This document shows positions 34,785 to 43,483 of a stretch of DNA of 54,784 nt, one piece after another (position 1 is the first letter of the stretch; each line of letters starts with the position of its first letter). The translations under genes were made by a program, and so were the position numbers. The notes below the pieces were generated by a model that was given only the letters and a program-made list of their open reading frames with translations, ran no database searches and was not told where the DNA came from. Source of the DNA: Bacteroidales bacterium UBA1195 (lineage in GTDB: Bacteria; Bacteroidota; Bacteroidia; Bacteroidales; WCHB1-69); assembly GCA_002309855.1 (NCBI GenBank), contig DBYD01000003.1:1-54784 (forward strand). Direction: 5' to 3'.

Positions 34785-37129
34785 GAAAAATAAACTGTTT
34801 GATAATAAGCTCCCTATTGGGACTTGTGGGGATTGTCTCCGCACAGGGCGAATGGTCGTCTCTTGAAAAGAACTGCCTTATCCAGCCTGCACCAACCTCT
34901 TCTGCCGTATATGGGCTGCCGAATTTTTCCCCGTTGAACGTGAACCAGACGGTTCCACTGCCGCAGGCGGGAGCAGCTGACGGAAGTCCGATGCGTGTGA
35001 AGGGTTTGCTGGAGGAGACCACCTCCAAAGGCATATTGAAGCCCGGACAATCCCTTGTCTTTGAATTGGATAACAGCAGCGTAAAGGTTGATTCCTCCGT
35101 GTGGGAGCAATTGCCGGCAGAGGTGGAGGCTGCCATTGCACGGACACCGTCATGGCTGCATTACGATCTGCGCTTCAAGTTCCGCCAGATCACAAACGCC
35201 ACCCATCGCAACAATATGGTTGCGCTGCTGAACGGAACGCCCAAGCAGTATCTGGATGAGGTTGCTTTCCAGCTCACCTACCTGCCGTATGAGGTGCTGA
35301 AGGATTCCCGTTTCGTCAACACATGGGATTGGCTCCGCAAGAATGTGGAGCTTATCTACACACACGCAGATTCACTGAAATATGTGCGTCTGGTTGAGCA
35401 TGGCGATACGGCAAAGGGCGATTGGTACACCACCACCGAGTACAAAATCAGGCAGAACGGGGACTATATCTGGCGTGAAGTTGACAGATACTACTATTAT
35501 ATGTTCATAGTGATGCCGAAAATAGAGCAGGAGGGGGTTTATGTGAAGGACAACACCGCCTCCACCGGTCAGCGCACCTGGGGATACGGCTGGCGCGAGT
35601 ACCTCTGGTCCGATCCCGATTCGGCACGCAGCTACCGTCCGGTGAACATTTCCGGCTACAAGCAGGTGGATGCCAATGGCAAGTACGACACTTTGCGTGT
35701 GGATTCCATACCACGTTTGGGCGAAATCATGCAGATGCCGGAATATCTGTGGGACGAGCAGACTGGAATCTGGTTTTTCCTGCGCAATTTCAAAAGCACT
35801 GACCATGCGCTGAACGTCTTGGGCAACTGGTGTTCACGCTGCATCCCGATGGATGTGACCTCTTCGGATGACTACCGTCCTTCACAGCCCAACCACATAG
35901 CCTGGAAGCACATCGGCAACTGTCATGAGGATGCCCTGCTGGTGGCCGCAGCGGCCCGCACCGCGCTGATTCCGCTGATGCACATCGGTGATTTCTGTGA
36001 CGACCATGTATGGGGGATGATGCACGACGGTGGCGACAGCATCTGGCACCATTTCGAGTTTTTCCGCGGCGGCTGTTCCCCGAGCCGTCCCTACTATTGG
36101 GGCATGACCAACATGCAGCCCACCGGCAACTACGGCTGGGCCAGCTCCCTGGTGCAGGGATATGTGCCGGACGGCACCCTTTTCAATGTTTCGGACTATT
36201 ATAGCAAGCAGACACCTGCCTGTAATTTGGAGATGACCATCACCGATGCGGACGGAAAGGCGGTGGACGGTGCCAGAATCAATCTCTATTCCACCAACTA
36301 CCAGTACAGCAGCACCTCCCCCTATATCATGTCAGCCGGATATCTGTGGTCGGATGCCAACGGGAAGGTTTACGCAAAGGTCGGCAGCGGAAACAAATAC
36401 TACATGAAGATAACCCATCCCAAATACGGGAGTTTTCCGGAGGAGTCCGGAAAGGTCTATGTTGTTATCAAGGACAATACTGTTGCAGGCAGAAACTATA
36501 AGATCAACTACCAGTTTACGGGGAAGGCGCAGCGCGACAATGTCGGTTCGCGGCAGGAGCGCTTCGAGTCCGACAAGGGTCTGCGTCTGAACCTGGATGT
36601 GCGGAATGTCACCTATGGTGAGAACCCGGTTGACGGACAGCGTTCCACCTTTTACCAGCGTACCGGCAGCCATGCGAGCGTGAACGTCTACGTGATGACG
36701 GCGGAGCAGCTGGCAATGAAGGACAGTGCGTTGTACAGGTTCGACGGCTTGTCGGAAGGCAGTTTTGACTTTCCGATGCCAAAGGATGGCAAAGCCTATC
36801 TGGTGGTGGCCAACGACCGCAACCTGACCAACAGTGTGGAAATCTCCTACAGCGCATCTTCGGTGGGCAGCGGAAGTTTCGACATTGTGCCGGTGCCGCA
36901 GTATGCCGCTGAAAAAACGGTCAGCCTCTATCCCAATCCTGCCACGGAGCAGCTTCATGTTGAAACTGAGGGTTTCCGGCAGGCACGTATCTTCTCCATG
37001 GACGGCCGCTGCTTAAAGGTTGTACGGACCAGTGACATCTCTTTGGAAGGGCTTGCTGCAGGCCTCTATCTGCTCCAGGTGGAACATCGGGACGGTGCCG
37101 TTGTGGTCAAAAAATTTGTAAAAGAATAA
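34781..37129 (+). CDS. Secreted transglutaminase-like protein with T9SS sorting domain
   Basis: 782 aa. Signal peptide MRKINCLIISSLLGLVGIVS, then AQG. The central transglutaminase-like core has Cys381 in HIGNCHEDALLVAAAAR, His409 in CDDHVWGMM, and HHFEFFRGG as the likely third element. An Ig-like carboxypeptidase-regulatory type domain follows (MTITDADGKAVDGARI; SDANGKVYAKV). The last 75 or so residues are a T9SS type A sorting domain (VSLYPNPATEQLHVE; GLAAGLYLLQVE; VVVKKFVKE). Bacterial members may be proteases, peptide N-glycanase-like or cross-linking enzymes; which applies here is not visible. It overlaps the S46 peptidase by 4 nt, which hints at shared extracellular protein breakdown. 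Confidence 0.9.
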   Translation: MRKINCLIISSLLGLVGIVSAQGEWSSLEKNCLIQPAPTSSAVYGLPNFSPLNVNQTVPLPQAGAADGSPMRVKGLLEETTSKGILKPGQSLVFELDNSSVKVDSSVWEQLPAEVEAAIARTPSWLHYDLRFKFRQITNATHRNNMVALLNGTPKQYLDEVAFQLTYLPYEVLKDSRFVNTWDWLRKNVELIYTHADSLKYVRLVEHGDTAKGDWYTTTEYKIRQNGDYIWREVDRYYYYMFIVMPKIEQEGVYVKDNTASTGQRTWGYGWREYLWSDPDSARSYRPVNISGYKQVDANGKYDTLRVDSIPRLGEIMQMPEYLWDEQTGIWFFLRNFKSTDHALNVLGNWCSRCIPMDVTSSDDYRPSQPNHIAWKHIGNCHEDALLVAAAARTALIPLMHIGDFCDDHVWGMMHDGGDSIWHHFEFFRGGCSPSRPYYWGMTNMQPTGNYGWASSLVQGYVPDGTLFNVSDYYSKQTPACNLEMTITDADGKAVDGARINLYSTNYQYSSTSPYIMSAGYLWSDANGKVYAKVGSGNKYYMKITHPKYGSFPEESGKVYVVIKDNTVAGRNYKINYQFTGKAQRDNVGSRQERFESDKGLRLNLDVRNVTYGENPVDGQRSTFYQRTGSHASVNVYVMTAEQLAMKDSALYRFDGLSEGSFDFPMPKDGKAYLVVANDRNLTNSVEISYSASSVGSGSFDIVPVPQYAAEKTVSLYPNPATEQLHVETEGFRQARIFSMDGRCLKVVRTSDISLEGLAAGLYLLQVEHRDGAVVVKKFVKE

Positions 37130-37141
37130 AAACAGCGATTT

Positions 37142-37738
37142 ATGAACGATTTGGAAAAGAAATCCTATGCCATGGGCGTGGCCGTCGGCAGCAACTATGT
37201 GGGAACGGAATGGGATGCCGCCGCCTTTGCCGACGGTTTCATGAACATCACCTCCCGCCAGCCCCTGAAACTTGACATGGAGGAGATCCAGCGGCAGTTG
37301 GAGCTGTTCCAGCAGCAGATGGACAGAGGCGCCTCCCAGGCCATCGAGGAGGAAAAGCGCAAGGGGAAGGCCTTTTTGGATGCCAACCGGATGAAGGAGG
37401 GGGTGCAGGAGACCGCCTCCGGACTGCAATATAAGGTTCTCCGTCTGGGGACAGGTAAAAGCCCGAAGGCGGACAGCCCGGTGACGGTGCATTATGTGGG
37501 CCGCCTGCTGGACGGGACGGTGTTCGATTCCTCCCGCGAGCGCGGTGACAGCCCCATCTCCTTTGCGTTGAACCAGGTAATCTCCGGCTGGACTGAGGGT
37601 TTGCAGCTGATGCGCGAAGGCGGCCTGTATGAGTTCTATATCCCGTCGCACCTGGCCTATGGCGACCGCGGCGCAGGACAATTGATCAAAGGCGGAGCCA
37701 CACTGGTGTTTGAGGTGGAACTGATTGCGGTCGGGTAG
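37142..37738 (+). CDS. FKBP-type peptidyl-prolyl cis-trans isomerase
   Basis: 198 aa. Residues about 1-90 are a helical, charged N-terminal part (LEKKSYAMGVAVGSNYVGTE; LELFQQQMDRGASQAIEEEK) like the dimerisation region of FklB/Mip proteins. Residues about 95-198 are the FKBP domain: GLQYKVLRLGTGKSP, VTVHYVGRLLDGTVFDSS, VISGWTEGLQLMREGG, YEFYIPSHLAYGDRGAG and LVFEVELIAVG. No signal peptide is present, so it is cytoplasmic, unlike Mip. Spacing is 12 nt from the gene before and 6 nt to the one after. Confidence 0.95.
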   Translation: MNDLEKKSYAMGVAVGSNYVGTEWDAAAFADGFMNITSRQPLKLDMEEIQRQLELFQQQMDRGASQAIEEEKRKGKAFLDANRMKEGVQETASGLQYKVLRLGTGKSPKADSPVTVHYVGRLLDGTVFDSSRERGDSPISFALNQVISGWTEGLQLMREGGLYEFYIPSHLAYGDRGAGQLIKGGATLVFEVELIAVG

Positions 37739-37744
37739 TGTGCC

Positions 37745-39190
37745 ATGAACGAAGGCATTTTCACCAGTCTGAAACAGCTGTTCCGCGAATGTTTCCGTCA
37801 GGATGCGGAAAGCATTGCGCCGATGCCCGTGTCGGGTTCCAACCGCCACTACTTCCGTATTACCGGGAATGGCGTCTCCGCAATCGGAGTTTATAATACC
37901 GATGCAAAGGAAAACCGCGCCTTTGTCTCCTTCACCAACCATTTCCGATCCAAAGGGCTTCCGGTTCCGCGGATTCTGGCGGAAGATTTGTCCCAGAACA
38001 TCTATCTTGAGGAGGACTTGGGCGACGAGACGCTCTTCTCCTATCGCAGCCGCCAGCCGGATTTCAACGGACAGCTGAAGGGGAGATACCGTCAGGCTTT
38101 GGAATATCTGCTGGAGTTCCAGACCAAAGGCGCGGAGGGGATGGATCCTTCGTGGTGCTATCCGCGTGCCGCATTCGACAGACAGTCCGTCGCATGGGAT
38201 TTGAACTATTTCAAATACTATTTCCTGAAACTGGCCGGTGTCCCGTTTGACGAGCAGCTGCTGGAAAACGATTTCCACACGCTGACGCAGTTCCTGCTGC
38301 AGGCCGACAGCCGCTTTTTCCTGTTCCGCGATTTCCAGTCCCGGAACATCATGCTGCGGAACGATGAGGTTTTTTTCATCGATTATCAGGGGGGACGTCT
38401 AGGGGGGCTTCCCTACGACGTGGCCTCGCTGCTTTATGACGGCAAGGCCGACATCCCAGCGGAGGTGCGTGACGAATTGCTGGAATACTATCTGGAGCGT
38501 CTGCAGGCGGCAGGTGTCTGGCCGGTTGGGGAGTTCCGGAAATACTACCCTGCCTTTGTGCTGGTGCGCATCCTGCAGGCGATGGGTTCATACGGATACA
38601 GGGGCTTTTACGAACAGAAGAGCCATTTTTTGACCAGTGTCCCTTACGCTCTGCGCAATATAGTTTATCTGCTTGAACACTACGACTTGACGGTGGAGGT
38701 TCCGCATCTTCGCAGGCTGCTGCTTTCGCTCCCCGCCTCTGAAAAACTGGCAGGCTTTTCCGTCGAGCCGCTCACATTAGATATATGCAGCTTTTCGTTC
38801 CGCAAGGGTCTGCCCTCTGATGAGAGCGGGCATGGCGGCGGTTTTGTCTTCGATTGCCGCTGCCTGCCGAATCCCGGCAGGGAGGAGGCCTTCCGGCATT
38901 TTACCGGAAAGCATCCCGATGTGGTGGCCTATCTTGAGAAGGAGGGTTCTGTGGCGGTCTTTTTTGAGCACGTGAAGGCGTTGGTTGGGCAGGCGGTTGA
39001 GAATTACCATTCGCGCCGTTTCCGGCATTTGTCCGTCGCGTTCGGATGCACTGGAGGGCAGCACCGCTCAGTCTATTTTGCGGAGCGTCTTGCCCGCCAT
39101 ATTCAGGCAAAATATCCCCAAATCCGTGTCTGTCTGCGCCATTGTGCGGAGAATGACTGGGATTTGGGACAAACCAATTGTGAATCATGA
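37745..39190 (+). CDS. Aminoglycoside-phosphotransferase-fold (AmgK-like) kinase fused to RapZ C-terminal domain
   Basis: 481 aa, two parts. Residues 1 to about 335 are an APH-fold kinase: GSNRHYFRI as the glycine-rich loop, RDFQSRNIMLRNDEVFFIDY as the catalytic and metal-binding region (compare RDFH..N in AmgK), then GGLPYDVASLLYD. Residues about 350-475 are the RapZ C-terminal domain: FVFDCRCLPNPGREEAFR, EKEGSVAVFFEHVKALV, AFGCTGGQHRSVYFAERLAR. In Enterobacteria that domain binds glucosamine-6-phosphate; AmgK phosphorylates MurNAc/GlcNAc at C1. A cell-wall sugar sensor-kinase is therefore a fair guess, but the substrate is not proven. It overlaps lysC by 4 nt. Confidence 0.88.
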   Translation: MNEGIFTSLKQLFRECFRQDAESIAPMPVSGSNRHYFRITGNGVSAIGVYNTDAKENRAFVSFTNHFRSKGLPVPRILAEDLSQNIYLEEDLGDETLFSYRSRQPDFNGQLKGRYRQALEYLLEFQTKGAEGMDPSWCYPRAAFDRQSVAWDLNYFKYYFLKLAGVPFDEQLLENDFHTLTQFLLQADSRFFLFRDFQSRNIMLRNDEVFFIDYQGGRLGGLPYDVASLLYDGKADIPAEVRDELLEYYLERLQAAGVWPVGEFRKYYPAFVLVRILQAMGSYGYRGFYEQKSHFLTSVPYALRNIVYLLEHYDLTVEVPHLRRLLLSLPASEKLAGFSVEPLTLDICSFSFRKGLPSDESGHGGGFVFDCRCLPNPGREEAFRHFTGKHPDVVAYLEKEGSVAVFFEHVKALVGQAVENYHSRRFRHLSVAFGCTGGQHRSVYFAERLARHIQAKYPQIRVCLRHCAENDWDLGQTNCES

Positions 39191-40452
39191 AAATATTCAA
39201 GTTTGGAGGAGCCTCCGTCAAGGATGCGCAGGGATTCCGCAATGTTGTGGGGATAATACGCCGCTATGCGACAACACCCACTTTGGTGGTGGTTTCAGCG
39301 TTGGGCAAGACCACCAACAGGCTGGAGGAGCTGGCAACCGCCTTTTTTGAAGGCAATGCGGAAAAGGCAGGCGAACTGTTTGCCGCCGTCAGGGAGGGGC
39401 ACCGCGCCATCCTGCACGAACTGATGCCGGATGACCATGCTGATTTCTTCGTCGAGACGGAAAAGCTGTTCAGCCGGCTGGAGCACTACCTGCAGCAGGA
39501 GCCCAGCGACAATTTCGATTTCGAATATGACCAGATAGTCTCCTTCGGCGAGCTGTTTTCCACGCGGATGCTTTCAGCATATCTGGAAAAGCTGCATGTC
39601 AGCCATGAGTGGCTGGACGCGCGGCGGCTTGTGCGCACCGACAACCATTACCGCGAGGGTGCGGTGGATTGGGCTAAGACGGAGCGCAAGATCCAAAAGC
39701 ATCTGCAGGAGCATTATCCCAACGGTGTTGACCGCCTGCTGCTGACGCAGGGCTTTATTGCCGGCACGCCCGAAAAGTTCTCCATCACCCTGGGGCGCGA
39801 GGGTTCGGACTACAGCGCGGCCATTTTCGCCCATGCGCTTCATGCGGAGAGTGTCACCATCTGGAAGGATGTGGAGGGTCTGCTCAATGCCGACCCGAAG
39901 TTTATTCCGGATGCGGTCAGGCTGGAGCGGATACCCTACCGTGAGGCCATCGAGCTGGCCTATTACGGGGCCAGCGTGATCCACCCGAAAACCATAAAGC
40001 CGCTGCAGAACAAGAATATTCCGCTATATGTGAAATCGTTCCTGCATCCTGAGGGACCGGGGAGCGTCATCCATTCCTTCAAGGAATACCAGAGTGTGCC
40101 CTGTTTTATACGCAAGACCAACCAGGTGCTGCTTTCCATCTTCTCAAAGGATTTTTCCTTCATTGCGGAGGAGAACCTCTCCACAATCTTCGCGCTGTTT
40201 GCGCTGTTTAATGTGAAGATAAACGTGATGCAGAACTCCGCCATCAGCTTTTCAGTCTGTGTGGATGCCAAAAGCACGCTGCCGCAGCTGATTGAGGAAC
40301 TGCAGACAGAATTTGCGGTGCGTTATAACGAGAATGTGGAGCTGCTCAGTATCCGCCATTATGCGGAGGATAGCCTCGCCCCCTTTGTCAAAGGGCGGAA
40401 GGTGATGATGGAGCAGCGCAGCCGCTCCATGCTGCAGGTGGTGCTGAAGTAA
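39187..40452 (+). CDS. lysC: Aspartate kinase (monofunctional)
   Basis: 421 aa. It phosphorylates aspartate, the first step to lysine/diaminopimelate, threonine and methionine. Motifs are KFGGASVKD at the N-terminus, VVVSALGKTTNRLE, FGELFSTRMLSAYL, TQGFIAGTPEK, ITLGREGSDYSAAIFA, KDVEGLLNADPKF and YYGASVIHPKTIKPLQ. About 120 C-terminal residues hold ACT-like regulatory sequence (VLLSIFSKDFSFIAEENLST; FNVKINVMQNSA). The size excludes a fused homoserine dehydrogenase. It ends the leuS run and converges with the minus-strand hydrolase gene 44 nt away. Confidence 0.95.
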   Translation: MKIFKFGGASVKDAQGFRNVVGIIRRYATTPTLVVVSALGKTTNRLEELATAFFEGNAEKAGELFAAVREGHRAILHELMPDDHADFFVETEKLFSRLEHYLQQEPSDNFDFEYDQIVSFGELFSTRMLSAYLEKLHVSHEWLDARRLVRTDNHYREGAVDWAKTERKIQKHLQEHYPNGVDRLLLTQGFIAGTPEKFSITLGREGSDYSAAIFAHALHAESVTIWKDVEGLLNADPKFIPDAVRLERIPYREAIELAYYGASVIHPKTIKPLQNKNIPLYVKSFLHPEGPGSVIHSFKEYQSVPCFIRKTNQVLLSIFSKDFSFIAEENLSTIFALFALFNVKINVMQNSAISFSVCVDAKSTLPQLIEELQTEFAVRYNENVELLSIRHYAEDSLAPFVKGRKVMMEQRSRSMLQVVLK

Positions 40453-40496
40453 ATTGTTAGGATGTCAGCGTTTTTCCTATAAAGCGCAGATAAACA

Positions 40497-41534
40497 TTAT
40501 TTTACCCGAAGCCGCTGCCCAATCTGCAACAGTGTTGTCTCCCTGATATGGTTCAGCCTGCAAAGCGCGGCAACCGAGGTATGATACCTACGCGCAATGG
40601 CACCTAATGTATCCCCCTTACGGACGGTATGGTAAACATGATTCTGTTCCGTCTGCTCTGCAGTTACTTGTGAAATGCTGTCCGAAACCTCTGCCAGTGT
40701 AGTCGTATCGTCCGGAGAGCGATAATTCCTTATCACCAGTTTGTTGGCGGAACGATCAATATTCTGGTAGCCCTTGGCCAATTCCGCCATGCCAATGGTC
40801 ACCTGGCGGTTGGCACAACGACCGGAATCAGTCAGGGAATGGGCGAAAAGCCACTGATAGGTTTCCGGAATATAAAAGGCTTTGGCAAGATGGGCATGTC
40901 CCGCCCCCTTCAGACGGGTGAAAAGCAGCCGGGAGGTATCCCCGCAAGCCACCATCGCATTCACCACCTTAAGTGACTGACTTATACCAACTGCACGATC
41001 TGCGGTACCGTGTAGAATCCAAAATGGCACGCGTGTCAGGCCACAATAATCCGTCAGCCAGCCGCCACCGCACAGTGCCATGGCAGCAGCCACCTTATCC
41101 GGATAAGTACCCACAAAATTCACAGTGCCATATCCTCCCAAACTCATCCCAGCCACATAAATGCGGTTGGTATCCCCCCGATAATGTGACAAAGCCCATT
41201 GCAGTGTGCACCATATTTTTTCGGCATTCCATGGACCACCTGGATTCTGGGGTGCCACAATTACCGCATCTATCTGCCTTCCCATAGACAACGCATGCAG
41301 GGGACCGTACCGGCGGACATTATCCAAATTGTTTCCGCACAAGCTGTGGCCATGCAAAAAGAGAAGAACAGGTTTGGCCTCAACCGCAGAATCGTAATCC
41401 ACTGGTGTGGAAACCCAAAATGAATAGCCCTCCGGCACCACTTTGCGGTGTGCTATGAGCGTTTGCGCCGGAAGAAACTCCGATGTGGAAATGAATAATA
41501 GTATAACAAGCGACCACCAGTGTTTCATACGCAC
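40497..41534 (-). CDS. Secreted alpha/beta hydrolase (esterase/PHB-depolymerase type) with C-terminal LysM
   Basis: 345 aa. Signal peptide MRMKHWWSLVILLFISTSEF, then LPAQ; a second Met at codon 3 is equally possible. Residues about 25-240 are an alpha/beta hydrolase: LLFLHGHSLCGNN oxyanion region, the nucleophile Ser in VAGMSLGGYG, Asp in ILHGTADRAV and His in KGAGHAHLAK. The last 45 residues are a LysM domain (YHTVRKGDTLGAIARRYHT; LLQIGQRLRVK), which binds peptidoglycan or other GlcNAc polymers. A periplasmic, wall-associated esterase is inferred. The start lies 5 nt after the ispH stop, so it is last in the ftsY-ispH run. Confidence 0.88.
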   Translation of the reverse strand: MRMKHWWSLVILLFISTSEFLPAQTLIAHRKVVPEGYSFWVSTPVDYDSAVEAKPVLLFLHGHSLCGNNLDNVRRYGPLHALSMGRQIDAVIVAPQNPGGPWNAEKIWCTLQWALSHYRGDTNRIYVAGMSLGGYGTVNFVGTYPDKVAAAMALCGGGWLTDYCGLTRVPFWILHGTADRAVGISQSLKVVNAMVACGDTSRLLFTRLKGAGHAHLAKAFYIPETYQWLFAHSLTDSGRCANRQVTIGMAELAKGYQNIDRSANKLVIRNYRSPDDTTTLAEVSDSISQVTAEQTEQNHVYHTVRKGDTLGAIARRYHTSVAALCRLNHIRETTLLQIGQRLRVK

Positions 41535-41539
41535 CTATG

Positions 41540-42406
41540 CTATTTCCTTTCCAATACCGCCGCCACCTCCTGCATCAGCCACATTGGGGTGGAGGTGGCC
41601 CCACAGATGCCGACCGCATCGTCCGGAGCAAACGGGATGTCATCAAGCTGCTGCAAACGGGATACAAAATAGGATTGTGGATTGATTTGCCGGCAAAGGT
41701 CAAAAAGATATAACCCATTAGAACTTTTTTCACCGGATACGAATATAACCTTGTCATACTGAATGGCAAACTCCTGGATTTTACGTGCCCGGTTGGCCAC
41801 CCTGCGGCAAATGGTGTCGTGGCACTCAAAAAGGGCCTCCCCACCGGCATCCTGGTACCGATGCCGCATCTCGGCAATAATTTTGCCGTACTCCTCCACA
41901 CTTTGGGTGGTTTGGGAATAGAGCACCGACGGCCGGCTGAAATCCACCTGCTCCAAATCACCAATGGAAGATACGACCAACCCCTCCTGGTTGGTCTGAC
42001 CCAACAGGCCGACCACCTCCGCATGACCTTTTTTTCCATATATCACAATCTGGCCGTCCAACGGCTTCATCCGACGGTAACTGACTGCAATGTCGCGTTG
42101 CAGTTTCAACACCACCTGACAGGTGGCGTCAACAAGTTCTATACGGTTTTGCGCCGCCAACGCATAGGTTTTGGGAGGCTCCCCGTGCGCCCGAATAAGA
42201 ACACGGACATCCCGCAGTTCCCGAAACTCCGCCTCATTGATGATTTGCAGCCCTTTACCCTCCAAACGGCGCACCTCCTCATTGTTATGGACAATATCGC
42301 CCAAGCAATAAAGGTGTCCGTCACCCTGCAGCACCTTTTCGGCCGTTTCGATGGCGTGCACCACGCCAAAGCAGAATCCTGAATCCCCGTCAATGACCAC
42401 CTTCAT
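41540..42406 (-). CDS. ispH: 4-hydroxy-3-methylbut-2-enyl diphosphate reductase
   Basis: 288 aa from the ATG at 42406. A TTG two codons earlier would overlap ftsY and is not preferred. This is the last enzyme of the MEP isoprenoid pathway, producing IPP and DMAPP, with an iron-sulfur cluster. The three cluster Cys are visible in DGDSGFCFGV (Cys12), LVDATCQVV and AVGICGATSTP. Other motifs are GDIVHNNEEV, RAHGEPP, YGKKGHAEVVGL, LYSQTTQS, CHDTICRRV and SGEKSSNGLYLFD. It begins 2 nt after the ftsY stop. Confidence 0.97.
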   Translation of the reverse strand: MKVVIDGDSGFCFGVVHAIETAEKVLQGDGHLYCLGDIVHNNEEVRRLEGKGLQIINEAEFRELRDVRVLIRAHGEPPKTYALAAQNRIELVDATCQVVLKLQRDIAVSYRRMKPLDGQIVIYGKKGHAEVVGLLGQTNQEGLVVSSIGDLEQVDFSRPSVLYSQTTQSVEEYGKIIAEMRHRYQDAGGEALFECHDTICRRVANRARKIQEFAIQYDKVIFVSGEKSSNGLYLFDLCRQINPQSYFVSRLQQLDDIPFAPDDAVGICGATSTPMWLMQEVAAVLERK

Positions 42407-42408
42407 GA

Positions 42409-43365
42409 TCAAACACCCTCAAACAATGTGTCAATAAAAGCTTCCCTGTTAAAAACCTGCAACTGTTCCATCTTCTCTCCCACACCAATATAGCGCACCG
42501 GTATCTGGAACTGGTCGGAAATGCCGATAACCACACCGCCCTTGGCGGTACCGTCCAGCTTGGTGACAGCCAGTGCTGTCACATCGGTGGCGGCACTGAA
42601 CTGGCGGGCCTGCTCGATGGCATTCTGACCAGTGGTGGCATCCAGCACCAACAAAACCTCCTGCGGTGCCTCCGGCATCAACTTTTTCAACACATTGCGA
42701 ATTTTGCCCAACTCATTCATCAAATTGATTCGATTGTGCAGCCGGCCAGCAGTGTCGATAATCACCACATCCGCCTTCCGGGCGATAGCAGACTTCAGCG
42801 TGTCGTAAGCCACGGCAGCCGGATCGGCACCACTCCCCTGACTTATAACCGGCACATCCACACGGTTTCCCCAAATCTGCAATTGCTCCACCGCCGCCGC
42901 CCGGAAAGTGTCGGCAGCACCCAACAGCACTTTATATCCGCGTTTTTTGAATTGGTATGCAAGCTTGCCGATCGTGGTGGTTTTGCCAACCCCGTTCACC
43001 CCCACCACCAGAATCACATAAGGAAGTCCGTTCTGTTCCGGCAGGGTGAAATCCTCGGCAACCACCGCATCCACCTGCATCAAAGCCGCCATCTCTTCCT
43101 TCAGAATACGGTTCAGTTCTTTGGTTCCCAAATATTTGTCTTTTGCCACCCGTTGTTGGATATGGTCAATGATTTTCAAGGTGGTTTCCACCCCGACATC
43201 CGAACTGACCAAAGTCTCCTCCAATGCATCCAGAACATCGTCATCCACCGTGGACTTACCTGCAATAGCCCGCGAAAGCCGGGTGAAGAAGGCCTCCTTG
43301 GTCTTGGTCAGTCCCTGGCTCAAATCCTCTTTTTTTTCTTTGCTGAAAAAGGAAAAAATGCCCAT
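42409..43365 (-). CDS. ftsY: Signal recognition particle receptor FtsY
   Basis: 318 aa SRP-family GTPase that docks ribosome-SRP complexes at the inner membrane. A short N-terminal stretch (MGIFSFFSKEKKEDLSQGLT) replaces the long acidic A domain of E. coli. The N domain follows (FFTRLSRAIAGKSTVDDDVL; ALEETLVSSDVGVETT). G-domain motifs are VVGVNGVGKTTTIGKLA, AADTFRAAAVEQL, IIDTAGRLH, TKLDGTAKGGVVI and YIGVGEKMEQLQVF. It is the first gene of the ftsY-ispH-hydrolase run. Confidence 0.97.
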   Translation of the reverse strand: MGIFSFFSKEKKEDLSQGLTKTKEAFFTRLSRAIAGKSTVDDDVLDALEETLVSSDVGVETTLKIIDHIQQRVAKDKYLGTKELNRILKEEMAALMQVDAVVAEDFTLPEQNGLPYVILVVGVNGVGKTTTIGKLAYQFKKRGYKVLLGAADTFRAAAVEQLQIWGNRVDVPVISQGSGADPAAVAYDTLKSAIARKADVVIIDTAGRLHNRINLMNELGKIRNVLKKLMPEAPQEVLLVLDATTGQNAIEQARQFSAATDVTALAVTKLDGTAKGGVVIGISDQFQIPVRYIGVGEKMEQLQVFNREAFIDTLFEGV

Positions 43366-43390
43366 AACTTCCTACATTTAAAAAGTGTCG

Positions 43391-43398
43391 CAAAGATA
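43391..43398 (-). promoter_or_regulatory. Bacteroidota -7 box for ftsY run
   Basis: The minus strand reads TATCTTTG, a full match to TAnnTTTG, about 26 nt upstream of the ftsY ATG. No TTTG -33 element is evident. Confidence 0.55.
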
Positions 43399-43483
43399 CG
43401 ATAAAAAAAGACATGAACGGACGGTCTGCCAATTTTTTTTTGCAATGGCAGCTGCAAAAGATTGTCCGTTGCCTGAAAACAGT

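Noticed and set aside
37013..38278. Minus-strand frame of 421 codons opposite FKBP and the kinase fusion
   Set aside because: It spans two well-supported plus-strand genes and matches no family.
42407..42412. IspH start at TTG overlapping ftsY
   Set aside because: The ATG at 42406 gives the usual N-terminus with the first cluster Cys at position 12.
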